From Rhizopus arrhizus (lineage: Eukaryota; Mucoromycota; Mucoromycetes; Mucorales; Rhizopodaceae): a stretch of 64,000 nucleotides of DNA. The first letter of the stretch is position 1. Each line of letters starts with the position of its first letter. The stretch spans positions 248,001-312,000 of the forward strand of contig JAKZZE010000019.1 in NCBI GenBank assembly GCA_024220505.1. The letters are read 5' to 3'. The notes beneath the pieces are model-generated. The model saw only the letters and a list, made by a program, of their open reading frames with translations, was not told the DNA's origin and made no database searches. Shown in pieces: positions 1 to 9,988 of the stretch. The translations under genes were made by a program, and so were the position numbers.

Positions 1-127
1 TTGCTGCTAATAAGTGTTTTGAGATTGTTGGTTCGATTTTGAGTAAATTTTTTTTTGAATAAGTCTGTTGATTTCTTGATAGTTTTTAAGTAGTTTTCAA
101 TTTTGATCCCTCGTAGTGACCACCAAA
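1..127 (-). mobile_element. 5' leader and primer site of Gypsy element D (body left of window)
   Basis: Read on the minus strand, this is the untranslated leader between an upstream LTR (128-715) and a gag gene that lies outside the window. The primer-binding site at 109-125 (minus strand TGGTGGTCACTACGAGG) starts two bases inside the LTR, exactly as in elements A, B and C. No coding sequence is visible. The link to element D is inferred from the shared primer site and the adjoining LTR. Confidence 0.7.
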
Positions 128-715
128 TGTGAGATTGGAGTTTATAGGGTTTATATAGTATAAAATAGGTTTGTTTTATAAGATTCTTGATGTGAGACCA
201 AAGTTTCGTATAGAGTTTGGTTCCAAAAGTAGTAATAATTTGAATATAAGTTCGCTTGTAATAAGTGACCACCAGATCTTGTTAAGTAGATCAAACTGTT
301 GTGAATAAAATAAAGTAAAAAGATAAAAAAAAAAAGGGATTACAATGAAGTGTATTTGCTTCAAGGGACTTCTTGTTCTTGATATTTGATAAAATAAAAG
401 AAAAACAAAAGAGATTTACTTTGTATGATATTTATTAAAATAATCAAAAAGTAAAATAAAATAAAAGTTCAAAAGTAAGTAAGTCAAGAGTAAGTAAGTA
501 AGTATAAGAAATATTGAAGTTATTTATATGTTTTTGGCTTTTCTGATTATATGCTGTTTTTGATGATTTTGTAGATATTCTGTATTTTTTTTGTATTTTT
601 CTGGATTTATCTGTATTCATACGTATTCATACGTATTTGTTTGTATTTTCCTGGATTTGAATTAGTTGGAGAGAGAAAAGTCAAATGCTGCAAAAGTTTG
701 CTGCATTATGTTACA
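128..715 (-). repeat. LTR of Gypsy element D
   Basis: On the plus strand the segment runs from TGTGAG to ATGTTACA, matching the TG...CA ends of the other LTRs, and it directly abuts a primer-binding site. It carries the conserved AGTGACCACCAGATCT hairpin (264-292) and the ACAATGAAG...CTTCAAGGGA block (342-369) found in related LTRs. The right end is inferred from the TTACA terminus; the partner LTR lies outside the window, so it cannot be checked. Confidence 0.65.
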
Positions 716-823
716 ATAGGGATAAGATATGAGGGTATTTATATGTTTTTGGATTTTATGATTTTGTGTTGTTTTTGGTTTTCAAGCAAAAGAGTTGATA
801 CTCCGTTTTCAAATAGTGTAACT
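716..823. repeat. LTR-like fragment
   Basis: A 108-bp stretch containing TATTTATATGTTTTTGG and TGTTTTTGGTTTTC blocks that resemble part of LTR D around 520-570. It has no coding capacity. It is probably a remnant of another LTR truncated by the neighbouring insertion; its boundaries are not defined. Confidence 0.35.
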
Positions 824-1257
824 TGTTAGTACTTGGGATTTGGATTGTGTTAAAGTGTTGTAGATTTGTTTAATTTGAAGTTTGAAGCCTTGAATGACTT
901 GAGTTTGTTTAACTTGATTGAACGTTTAACAGTTCTTTTGATATAGTAATTTGGTTTTAAGTAGTGACCACCAGATCTTTATAGATCAATAAGGTTAGGA
1001 GTAAGATTGTTTAATAAAAGATAAAAATAAAAGGGATCTTTCTTGATTCGTGATAATTCAGGTATCAGATCAGAAAGAATAAGTAAAAATAAAAAGAAAA
1101 GAAAAGGTGTTTGTGACCCAATAAGAAACAATTGCTTTTAAGCGCAAGAAGATTTTGTTTATTGAATGTGAATTAGATTCAAATTGGATGTCTGTATTTT
1201 GGTTAAAAATATTCATCTTATTTATATAAAAAAAGGCGTGGCTTATTGTTGGTTACA
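824..1257 (-). repeat. Solo LTR E, Gypsy-type
   Basis: About 434 bp from TGTTAG to GGTTACA on the plus strand, with the AGTGACCACCAGATCT...AGATC hairpin at 963-987. No internal region is attached, so it is a solo LTR or fragment. The flanking four bases are AACT and ATCT, only three of four matching, so a target-site duplication is not proven. Confidence 0.55.
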
Positions 1258-1458
1258 ATCTATGTCGAACGACATCAATGTCGCTGGACATCAAAATTTG
1301 TTCTTGTGATCATCATTGTTCTCCGGATCCAAAACTTCATCATTTGTGCTACAATAGATTGTTACGCAGAAGTTCATTTTCTAACTGGCGTGGTACAAGA
1401 CAAAATATTTACTGTAAGGTTCGTTATGTTTTCGGGTTTCGATAGGTTCGATATAAGT
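1258..1458. other. Unclassified spacer between LTRs E and F
   Basis: Two hundred bases without LTR hallmarks. A 72-codon open frame crosses it but I recognise no domain. It may be original target DNA or an internal fragment of a lost element. Confidence 0.4.
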
Positions 1459-1952
1459 TGTTGAGATAAAGTATTAGATCAATTGAGATCCAACAAGGGT
1501 AAGTAATTTGAATTATAGGCTTGCTTGTATATAGTGACCACCAGATCTTGTTAAGTGGATCAAACTTGATCTGTAAAGTAAAATGTAAAGAAATATAATA
1601 AAAATATAAAAGGGATACAATGAAGATAATTTACTTCAAGGGAATTCGACTTGTTTGTTATAAAATAAGAAAAATAGATTTTGTCTTTTAAGAGACTATT
1701 TATTCAAAGTAAAAATAGGTTTTTGAATAGAAGTGAATTTAAGTGAACTAAAGTGAATTGAAATAAAAGATATAGAGTTATTTATATAAAAATGATAGAG
1801 ATAAAAGAAAAGGAAATAAGGTTGATATTTTTACTTGAGTTAATATTTTTACTTGAGTTAATATTTTTACTTGAGTTAATATTTTTACTTGAGTCGATGT
1901 TGTGTATTTCAGTTAAATTACTGAAATAAGTCGATTTCAAAGTCAGTTGTAC
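1459..1952 (-). repeat. LTR F, left part (split by element A)
   Basis: Starts TGTTGAG and carries the PBS-like hairpin at 1533-1561. It contains four tandem copies of an 18-bp unit (about 1821-1894, GTTAATATTTTTACTTGA). It ends at GTAC, the target duplicated by insertion of element A. The rest of the same LTR resumes at 29298 and ends CTCGTTACA at 29337, giving about 534 bp. The bases flanking the joined LTR do not match, so F may be a recombined remnant. Confidence 0.6.
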
Positions 1953-2409
1953 TGTAATAGCTTATTTTCTATTTAGGCCTTGTGTATTTATTGAGAGTTT
2001 AGAGTGATTTTGAATATAAAGTAAAGCTATATTTGGGTATTTTCTTGATAGGAGTGACCACCAGATCTTGTTTTAAAGTAGATCAGTCTTGATGTAAAGA
2101 TAATGATAGCTTGATGTGAGATTTAATAGAGTTACAATGAAGATATTTGGCTTCAAGGGACTTGACTTATTCTTGCTATTTAGTAAAATAATAATAATAA
2201 AAGAGATTTGCTTTTAATGATATTTATTTAAGAATAAAAGTAGTAAAGTATGTCAGAAGTAAATAAAATAACTGTTTTTATAGTTTTTATGAATTTTTAA
2301 TATGCTTTAAATTTAAAGCATGCCTTGATTTTAATGCACCTTTCAATTTTCAACCTTGCATTAATTTTTATGTACCTTCGGGTCAAAAATTAAAGTCTGC
2401 ATCTTTACA
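1953..2409 (-). repeat. 3' LTR of element A
   Basis: Plus-strand ends are TGTAATAGC and CTTTACA, 457 bp. The first 384 bases match 12937-13320 almost perfectly, and the remaining bases match 21009-21075 and 29283-29293, which shows that the partner LTR was interrupted twice. The PBS-like hairpin lies at 2053-2084 and the ACAATGAAG...CTTCAAGGGA block at 2134-2160. The last 27 bases encode the C-terminus and stop of ORF4. Confidence 0.85.
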
Positions 2410-3123
2410 GAAGCCCCCGCCGACATGATGTTCGTCCTCGAACATTCTTTCGTTCTTACACCAAGAGTCTTGTTCCCTGAGTTTTCTCATAATTGAGCGG
2501 CTGATGAAGTGGTTTGGTAGGATTGATCTGAGCTGATTGTTCTTCGTGGTAACATACATATGTTGACTTTTCTTTTCATTGGTAGGTCGAGTAAACTTGA
2601 GATGTGCCCATTCAGCAACATTGTGGGCAAATATTCTGATTATTGTTCTCTTTTGCTTGTTTATCTCACTTTCTTCCCGTAACAACTCTTCATACTTCTT
2701 GAAGTTTTTCATAAACTGATCCTGATAATGATTAGCAAATCCTTGATTGAATTCGTACTGATTGCGACATTGCTCTAATAAATCATCCCAGAAATCAGCC
2801 ATGTTTTGGGTTTTTATCGATTTGGGAGAAGGTTTGAAGTCTATTTCTTCGTCCATTTTTTGAAATCTTTGGATTATCCAATCAATATATCCTTGTCGAT
2901 TAGTATCGCTTTCTTCGGTAGCATACCGTATTTTGTAAGGGTTATCCTGTTCTTTTTCTTGAGCAGAGAAGTATGTATTGAGGGCTTCTATGGTGAGTTC
3001 CTTTCCAAAGGATTGGTACATATCCCGAAAATGCATTTGAATGGTTATGTCCATTTGTACAGGCAGGACGTCTTCCTTTTCATCAGTTAAATCAACGTAA
3101 ACAGTTTTGTTATCTGAATTCAT
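2383..3123 (-). CDS. Element A ORF4, protein of unknown function
   Basis: A 246-codon ORF located after integrase, in the position where env sits in other Gypsy elements. I do not recognise it. It has no signal peptide or membrane segment; it is hydrophilic, predicted helical, and Gln/Glu/Lys-rich. Its C-terminal third shares a motif with the ORF4 of elements B and C: a block like NVAEWAHLKFTRPT, then a Tyr, a Leu-Arg-x-Ile-Leu-Pro-type stretch, and a basic R-K-x-x-x-x-D-x-W segment. The frame continues upstream to a TTG, but ATG at 3121-3123 is the likely start. The final codons lie in the LTR, beyond a G-rich polypurine-like tract encoding Gly-Gly-Gly-Phe-Cys. Conservation in three diverged elements argues that it is functional. 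Confidence 0.7.
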   Translation of the reverse strand: MNSDNKTVYVDLTDEKEDVLPVQMDITIQMHFRDMYQSFGKELTIEALNTYFSAQEKEQDNPYKIRYATEESDTNRQGYIDWIIQRFQKMDEEIDFKPSPKSIKTQNMADFWDDLLEQCRNQYEFNQGFANHYQDQFMKNFKKYEELLREESEINKQKRTIIRIFAHNVAEWAHLKFTRPTNEKKSQHMYVTTKNNQLRSILPNHFISRSIMRKLREQDSWCKNERMFEDEHHVGGGFCKDADFNF

Positions 3124-3185
3124 TTTCTTAACTTTGTTTTTAAAGTCTTTCAATAGATTTTTTTTTTGATTTTCTTGGTTTATAT

Positions 3186-3222
<37 letters not shown>

Positions 3223-3229
3223 TTTGTTG
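3124..3229 (-). promoter_or_regulatory. A-rich leader with TATA-like box before ORF4 (element A)
   Basis: Between integrase and ORF4 the coding strand is almost pure adenine (T run on the plus strand about 3188-3221), followed by TATATA at 3181-3186, roughly 58 nt upstream of the ORF4 ATG. Elements B and C carry an equivalent box at the same distance. An internal promoter or a cap-independent leader are both possible; this is inference. Confidence 0.45.
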
Positions 3230-4573
3230 TTAGAAGCATTCGTCTTGATCTATCTCTATAGGATTAGGAATACGTCTTGCATTATCTGTAGACCACTGCA
3301 CTTTTGGGATTGCATATATTTTAAGCCTATTTCCGTGAACTCTTCTGATTCTATTATCATCTGATTTGAAGCTTTTAATGTGATAGGTGCCTTTACCCAA
3401 AATGCTATGTATGATGAAGGGTCCTTCCCAATTATCTTGTAGCTTTCCTGACCATGATGTAGCCATATAATCCTTGTATAATAACACGATGTCACCTAAC
3501 TTGAATGGTGGTTTGAGTTCCTTCTTTTCTTCAAGAATCTTATTCTCAATAGCTTTCTTTTGGGCCACTTGAGTCTGTTTGATGGATTGTGCTGATTGTT
3601 CGCGTACCAAATTCAGGTTCCGTATTTGGTGAATTGTTCTATGCATCAAGATGGCGTCAAACTTTGGTGTTCTAAAGCCAATGATCCTATGGTTGTTATC
3701 AAATGGTGTTTTTGGTTCATAACCATACATTAAGAAGAATGGGCTTTGTTTTGTTGTAGCTTGTTTGATAGATCTATATGCAAATAATGCCGCTGGTAAA
3801 TATAGATGCCAGTCTTCTTTTTCTTCTGTGGACCTTTTTTGAAGTATTTGACCAAGTGTTCTGTTAAATCTTTCTATTAATCCATTACTTTGTGGATTGT
3901 AAGGAGTGGTTGTCTTATGTATAATGGAAAAGTTGTGACAAACAGCTCGCACTAATCCGCTTACAAAAGGTTTTCCATTATCCGTTACTATAAGGGTAGG
4001 ACAGCCATGTCTACTAATAACTTCTTCATACAGAAATATGGCTATCTCTGAGGCAGTTTGTAGTCTAAGTGGCTTTGCCTCAACATACTTGGTTAGATAA
4101 TCTATGGCTGCAACAATATATCTGTGTCCTGCTCGAGAAGCTTGCACATGCTTCACGTCTATTGCTATTCGATCAAAGGGTTTGGGTGATACGGGAACAG
4201 GATACAACTCCTCATTCAATTTCTTTTTCCCATAAACTTGGCATCGGTGACATTTCTGCACATAGTTAAAAATGTCTTGAGCCATGTTTTCCCAGTAGTA
4301 CCTCGATGCAATCTTGTGTAATGTGTTATTGTATGCCAAGTGTCCACCCAAAGGATGTTGGTGGTATGAATATAACATCTCTTCAGCTTCTTGTTTTGAC
4401 AATACTTTGCGTATCGTACCATTTTCTGTATTATATCTATATAGTATTCCATTATAGATGGTGTATCTTTTTGCATTTTGTTTGATGTATTTTTGCATCT
4501 TTGTTTCTATGCCACTGGGCAGATTTTGTTCTTGCAGGTATATCTTCAAATATTTGATTTTATCGGAGTTCAT
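3230..4573 (-). CDS. Element A integrase (separate ORF)
   Basis: Retroviral-type integrase of 447 residues that joins element cDNA to host DNA. The N-terminal H2C2 zinc finger is visible (His 71/73/78 region, Cys 108 and Cys 111 in KCHRC). The catalytic triad is complete: D139 (AIDVKH), D198 (TDNGKPF), E234 (NGLIERF), with DD35E spacing. A GPY/F-like WEGPF motif follows near residue 385, and there is no chromodomain. The frame extends upstream to a TTG, but ATG at 4571-4573 is the natural start. Unlike most Ty3/Gypsy elements, integrase is not fused to RT-RNase H: a conserved stop and about 150 nt of spacer intervene, as in B and C. Confidence 0.9.
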   Translation of the reverse strand: MNSDKIKYLKIYLQEQNLPSGIETKMQKYIKQNAKRYTIYNGILYRYNTENGTIRKVLSKQEAEEMLYSYHQHPLGGHLAYNNTLHKIASRYYWENMAQDIFNYVQKCHRCQVYGKKKLNEELYPVPVSPKPFDRIAIDVKHVQASRAGHRYIVAAIDYLTKYVEAKPLRLQTASEIAIFLYEEVISRHGCPTLIVTDNGKPFVSGLVRAVCHNFSIIHKTTTPYNPQSNGLIERFNRTLGQILQKRSTEEKEDWHLYLPAALFAYRSIKQATTKQSPFFLMYGYEPKTPFDNNHRIIGFRTPKFDAILMHRTIHQIRNLNLVREQSAQSIKQTQVAQKKAIENKILEEKKELKPPFKLGDIVLLYKDYMATSWSGKLQDNWEGPFIIHSILGKGTYHIKSFKSDDNRIRRVHGNRLKIYAIPKVQWSTDNARRIPNPIEIDQDECF

Positions 4574-4726
4574 TGTTGTTTTCAAGTTGGATTATACAAA
4601 TTTGTAGATTTAAGAATATTTGTTTGTTTGTTTGTTTTTTTTTTTTTTTTTTTTTTGTTCAACTACCCCTCCCTTCCTCCATGTAGTTCAGTTAAAATTT
4701 AATAATTGATATTATTGTAGACATAT
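4574..4726 (-). promoter_or_regulatory. Spacer with G-rich hairpin between RNase H and integrase (element A)
   Basis: On the coding strand the stop of the RT-RNase H ORF is followed by a purine tract GGAGGAAGGGAGGGG enclosed by the inverted repeat AACTAC/GTAGTT (4661-4688), then an A-rich leader to the integrase ATG. The same device occurs in B (twice) and C. It could act as a central polypurine tract, a G-quadruplex or a translation signal; which one is inference. Confidence 0.55.
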
Positions 4727-7569
4727 TTAGTATCCAAGGCGCGATAAGAAATCAGCACTTTCATTGACACGACCAGGTCTATACTTTATCTCGTATTCAT
4801 ATTCCGATAAGATGGCTATCCAACGTGCTAATATTCCGGTGGGATTTTTGGTTTTTAGAAGTCCAGTTAATGCAGAGTGATCAGTAATGATGGTAAATTT
4901 TTCTCCAAGCAAATATGGTCTAAACATTTTTACTGCCCATACTACAGCTAAACATTCTAATTTAGTTGCAGCATAATTTACTTCACTGGATTTCAGACTT
5001 CGACTTGCATATATAACTGGATGTTCTCTTCCGTCTACATCCAACTGTGTAAGAATACATCCTAAGCCTAATTTCGATGCGTCTGTTACTAAAATGAATG
5101 GTTTACTAAAATCTGGTCTAGATAATACTGGTGCTGTTGTAAGTAATCTTTTGAGTGTCAAAAAAGATTGTGTCGTCTTATCTGTCCATGGTGTTTTCTT
5201 TGAGGTCTTTGTTTGGTCATGTAGCGGTCGTGCTATTGCAGCAAAATTCTTTATAAATCTTCTGTAGTAAGAGGCTAACCCGAGGAATCCACGGATTTGA
5301 GTCACTGTTTGTGGAATAGGATAATCTATAATTTTCTGTATTTTGCTGGGATCTGTCTGAATTCCTTCTTTTGTAATGATATATCCAAGGAATTTGAGAT
5401 GGTTCTTAAAGAAAAAACACTTGTCAGGGTTTAATTTCAGATTTGCTATCTTGATGCAATTAAAAACTTGTTCAAGATGTTGTAAATGGTCATCATTATT
5501 TCTTGAATATATATTAAGGTCATCTATATATGCGACCAAACATTTGTTAATTAATGGCCGAAAGCATAAGTCGATAAGTCTTTGAAACGTTGCTGGTGAA
5601 TTGACCAATCCCATTGGTAAAGTATTGTAATGATATACACCATATTTCGTCGTGAAAGCGGTAAGTTCTTTGCTTTCTTCTTCTAAAGGTACCTGGTGGA
5701 AACCTGCTCGCATGTCTAAGGCAGAGAATATTGATGCTTTTCCTAGTGTATCTAAGAGATCGTCTATTCTAGGCAAAGGATACGAGTCTTTTTTGGTAAC
5801 AGCATTAAGCTTTCTATAATCAATAACCATGCGATATTCGCCATTCTTTTTCTTCACTAAGATAACCGGGGCTGCCCAAGGACTATTTGAAGGAGATATC
5901 ACACCAAGTTTGCAATATTTGTCGATTTCTTGTTCTAGGTATTTAGCTTCAATGGGACTCAGTCGATAGGGTCGATGACTAATAGGTTGAGTATGTTTAT
6001 CAATAATGATTTTGTGTGTAATTATTGATGTGTTTCCGATTGTATCATTATTCCAATCGAATATACTGTAGTACTTTTTCAATAATATTCTTAACTTCTT
6101 CTCGACGGCTTTATCCAGATTTCCAACTTCTAACTTGGTGTATAATTCTGGTTCCAACAGTTCCTTTTCTTTTTCATTTATACTGGGAGGTTCTTCTAAC
6201 TCCATCACAAATAATTCTGAATTTAATCGGACATCATATGCCTTAACATCTGTCTCTTCTTGTAAATCTATTTCCTCTAGTATTCCAATTTCTTCATAGG
6301 GATAAAGGAATATATGTCCTCTTGTACGATTATAAAGGTATATTTCTATTGTCTTCCTATTCACTATTAAATTTGAGGATGAATCAAAACATCCATATAT
6401 GTATTTCAGTTTTGCATTGGTGATTTCAAAAATATATTTGATATTTTTGTTTTGGTTTTTCGCTTTATCTATTACTAGCTTTTTTGATGAGTTTGCTGGA
6501 ATATACAATCCATTTCTTCCTGCTGTGATATGGCAGGTGTCTTTCAAATGATTTATAACGATTTCTTCCTGACCATCATTCTCTAATACTAGTAACGATT
6601 TTTCATCATTTTCTTCATCATCTGACTCATCTAAACTTGAACTTTCATCTTCTATTTCATTTTCAGAACTTTCTTCAGAAGAGCTTTCTATAACTTCATT
6701 TTGAAAATGCACTCGTTTTACAAGGTGTGAGTTTGTATTGCTGACTGGATTCTTGTAAGTTTGTTCGTAACTAGAAACATGTGTCGGTTTTTCATTTTTA
6801 CGTAGGAATGATATTTCCAGCTCTGCATTCTTATTCTTATATGTTACTTTCAATGATGAAGTATTAAAATCAATTCTTGCTTTAGAACGATTAAGCCAAT
6901 TATTTCCAATGATAAAGTGACTAGGACAACTAGGTAGTACTTCTACTGTACAAGGAATGATCATATTTTCCTCCACTTGAATTGGTACGTCATAGATTAT
7001 TCCCAATGCTGGCTGTTTAGTTCCATTTCCTAAAGTGAACACACTTTCCGATGAAGCATCTATTTCTAAATTTAAAGCATCTGCGAGAGCTTTTGACATA
7101 CAGGTCTTTGCTGCACCACAGTCTACTAATGCTTTAATTCTTTTCGATCCTATGCTCACTTTAGAATATACAGCAGTTGTACTATAGTCTTCATTGTCTT
7201 CTATTAAGGCAAAAGTTGCTTTATCAGGATTTATTGTCCTTCTTTGTTGATTGGGTCTGCACGCTACATTAAGTTGTCTTCTTAATGCTGGAACAGTTGT
7301 TATTAGATCCCGTACAGTGATGTTTGCTGGTTTATCCAACACGTCAGCAGCTATATCATATGATATTTCAGGTTTTCTTCGTTTAGTTATTTTTTTCTTT
7401 GTATGTTGGTTGTCTTTAATTTCTATAGGCAATTCAGTATCCATGTCCATGTTTTGATCTGTGGTGATTTTTTGTATAGATGGTTGATTTATTTCTTCCA
7501 TATGCCTTCGAGTAGTGACTCTTTTAGTAACTGTGGGTTTTTCAGATTCTTTTCTTTTAGGTGAGGTTC
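4727..7569 (-). pseudogene. Element A pol, protease-RT-RNase H (3' part; interrupted)
   Basis: Main part of the polyprotein carrying an aspartic protease (ALVDCGAAKTC; active-site D-C-G about residue 153 of this segment, with IIGNNWL as the second motif), reverse transcriptase (LDMRAGFHQVP, LPMGLVNSPATFQ, catalytic AYIDD near residue 684) and RNase H (VTDAS near 832, TDHSALTG). It ends with a conserved SRLGY stop. An acidic Ser/Glu/Asp region lies between protease and RT. The apparent start at 7582 is only a TTG within the terminal repeat of the CACTA insert. The true upstream reading frame continues at 11500-11722, so this gene is split by a 3.9-kb insertion but otherwise open. Confidence 0.9.
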
Positions 7570-7725
7570 CACTACGGCGCAAAAAAATCTCCGCATAACA
7601 CTCATTGTAGGCGCGGATTAATAAAATAAAGATGCTAAAAATGTCGAATTTAGCATAATTTAGAATAAAATTGGAATAACATTGGAGTAAAACATGATGC
7701 TACATGAACTCTCATACGCTTTCAC

Positions 7726-7850
7726 ATAACAATTTAATTGGATGAGGCAAAATTGGAGTAAAATGGAGTAAAATTGGTCTAAAGTATAACAATTTAATTG
7801 GATGAGGCAGACATTAGCTGTTCTGTATATAAGCAGAGTATGGCTATGTT
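7726..7850. repeat. 60-bp direct repeat within CACTA element
   Basis: The block TAACAATTTAATTGGATGAG occurs twice 60 bp apart (from 7727 and 7787), with related GGAGTAAAATTGG segments between. It lies about 160 bp inside the left end, where CACTA elements usually keep subterminal transposase-binding repeats; that role is inferred. Confidence 0.5.
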
Positions 7851-9395
7851 TAATCAATTATGTCCAGTAAAATGGGTAGGTTTATTATTGTATAGGGCAG
7901 TATAAATGGACAAATTTAAATGATTTAATAATACGATGCTTTATTTATTTTATTATATTATTCATTTGAATAAAAAAAAAAAGTAATAACAAAAAAAAGT
8001 AATAACAAAAAAAAAGTAATAGCAAAAAAAAAAAAATAATAAAAGAAAAAGAATAATAAAAGAAAAGGAATAATAAAAAAAAAGGAATACAGAATGAACA
8101 GATCCAATATAATCGTACGTCATTACTTACCTGTCCTCGACAATATTCAATGCAACCCATTTAGCAGATTTAATTACTTTCAACAATCTACATTGCAATC
8201 TATATTCAACAGAATAATTAATATTTAAACATATGCAATTTTATTTCTATTTACCAAAATTGTTTTCCTTTTTTTTATCACATGATAGATAATTGTCTTA
8301 TACAACCATTGTTACTTTTCCTCAAGTCCGTGCGCCTATGCTTTATTGGGTTTCATAATACTCTATCATCATTGCTGTTATCGTTAATATCATTACAGTT
8401 GCTTCATACAAAATCCACATTGCAAAATAAAACAAAGTATTAAAATCTAATAAATAAAAAACATCAGTTAAGAAAAAAGTAACAAGCAAACAAATTATAC
8501 CTTTTGTCTTGTTCAAACATACTATCTATACAATATGATGTTGGTTAAGGTTCAATCTATCTGAAGCAGCATAGAGTATAATTTTACCTAATATCAACAG
8601 CATACACAATATGAAACAACACACCAAGCATAGTATACAAAAGCAGAGGATGAATAGTTGCGACAAACTGGTCTACAGCATGATAGAGTATTGATTATAC
8701 AGCTAGGTTGCACACTACAGATAGAGTCAGTAAAGTGTCAAGGTAAGGAGCGGAAAGAAATACAAATAAAGATATGAAGAAGAGCAAGGGTTGTTGCATG
8801 TTGTAATGTAGCCATAACTAAGTTTTCTTTAATTAGTGAACCATTCGTTAAAAACATCTTGTTTGACTAAAGCTCTCGCAATATTTGAAGTAAAAGAATA
8901 CTAGAGCTTACTATAAGCAAAGATAAAAAGAAATGGTTAAAAGGAATACAACATTCATCAACTTTATACCCATGCAACATAATTATTATTTTTTTTTTTC
9001 GTTTGTAATGCGTAAACTTCTTGAGCTGATTTAGTTTTAGCTATTTTGTTTTCAAAACATGGTGCATATCAGCAATAGCTAAAAGTATCAAAAACTGTTA
9101 ACAAAGTAGAGTAATAATGAATATACGGAAAGAAAAAAAAAAAAAAAAAAAAAAAGAAAAGAGCCATAAAAAAAGAAAAGAAAAAATAATGCTTTAAAAT
9201 CCATGCAAGTTTATTTCATACAATTAACGTCATAGGACCAATGGCATTGAGGAATAATAACTAAGCTATATAAAAAAGTACCAACATTACCATCATGGAG
9301 ATCTAGTCATGACAAGACAATTCTAAACGACATTTAACAAACAATAGTAGAATTTATTTAACAAAAGATAAAACAATAAAAAGAAAAAGAAACAA
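7851..9395. other. AT-rich interior of CACTA element, no gene recognised
   Basis: Contains an A-rich imperfect tandem array (about 7970-8090, units like AAAAAAGTAATAAC) and long homopolymers near 9130-9150. No frame carries recognisable domains. Confidence 0.5.
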
Positions 9396-9461
9396 TTATA
9401 TTCTTCTCTTTTTATTTTGACGACGAGAAGTAGGACGAGTGCCAGAACGGGTGGTAGACAT
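9396..9461 (-). CDS. Very short basic ORF in CACTA element (possible relic exon)
   Basis: A 21-codon minus-strand frame starting ATG TCT ACC ACC, rich in Thr, Arg and Ser codons (begins MSTTRSGTRPTS) and ending in a basic KKRRI. Its balanced codon use stands out from the AT-rich surroundings. It may be a leftover first exon of a transposon gene or simply chance; no function can be assigned. Confidence 0.2.
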   Translation of the reverse strand: MSTTRSGTRPTSRRQNKKRRI

Positions 9462-9950
9462 AATGGTATGCTTTCCGATCTTTAATACCTTTTTCTTCAT
9501 TTCATTTATGTAGCCTTCTTTTTTTTTATTTTTTTATGCTTTTATGCCTATGTCTATGATTTAATAGCTTCTTTTTCCATGTTCTTTTTTTTAATTACCA
9601 TCAAAACTCCATCCAAAATATATATCTAATCTTCTCTTATGTATTGCTGTATTCACGTAAATCACTTTTCGACTATAATCCAAATAAATTCTATGCATAT
9701 GTTTCTATGCTTAAAACCTTTTACAAGAAACTATTTTTATACGTTTTGTAGCTGTAATAAAAAAAATCGTTTTAAGAGTTTTTAAACAAAGCTTCAGGTT
9801 TTGTATCTGTTAACAAGTTGCACTGCAAAATGATATGTTATTTGACACCTTCCATTATCTCTACAGTGTTACGTTGTTGTTAAAGGGATTTATAGCCTTA
9901 TATCCAATATGCTAATCAAAATAAGATTTTTTTCATTATGAGTACTGAAC

Positions 9951-9988
<38 letters not shown>

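Noticed and set aside
1821..1894. CRISPR-like array from the 18-bp repeats
   Set aside because: Direct tandem repeats without spacers, inside an LTR of a eukaryotic element.
2383..3123. Envelope-like gene in the position after integrase
   Set aside because: No signal peptide, membrane anchor or cleavage site in any of the three copies.
4727..7582. Taking 7582 as the start of the element A pol protein
   Set aside because: The codon there is a TTG inside the CACTA terminal repeat; the real frame continues at 11500 after the insertion and is entered by frameshift.
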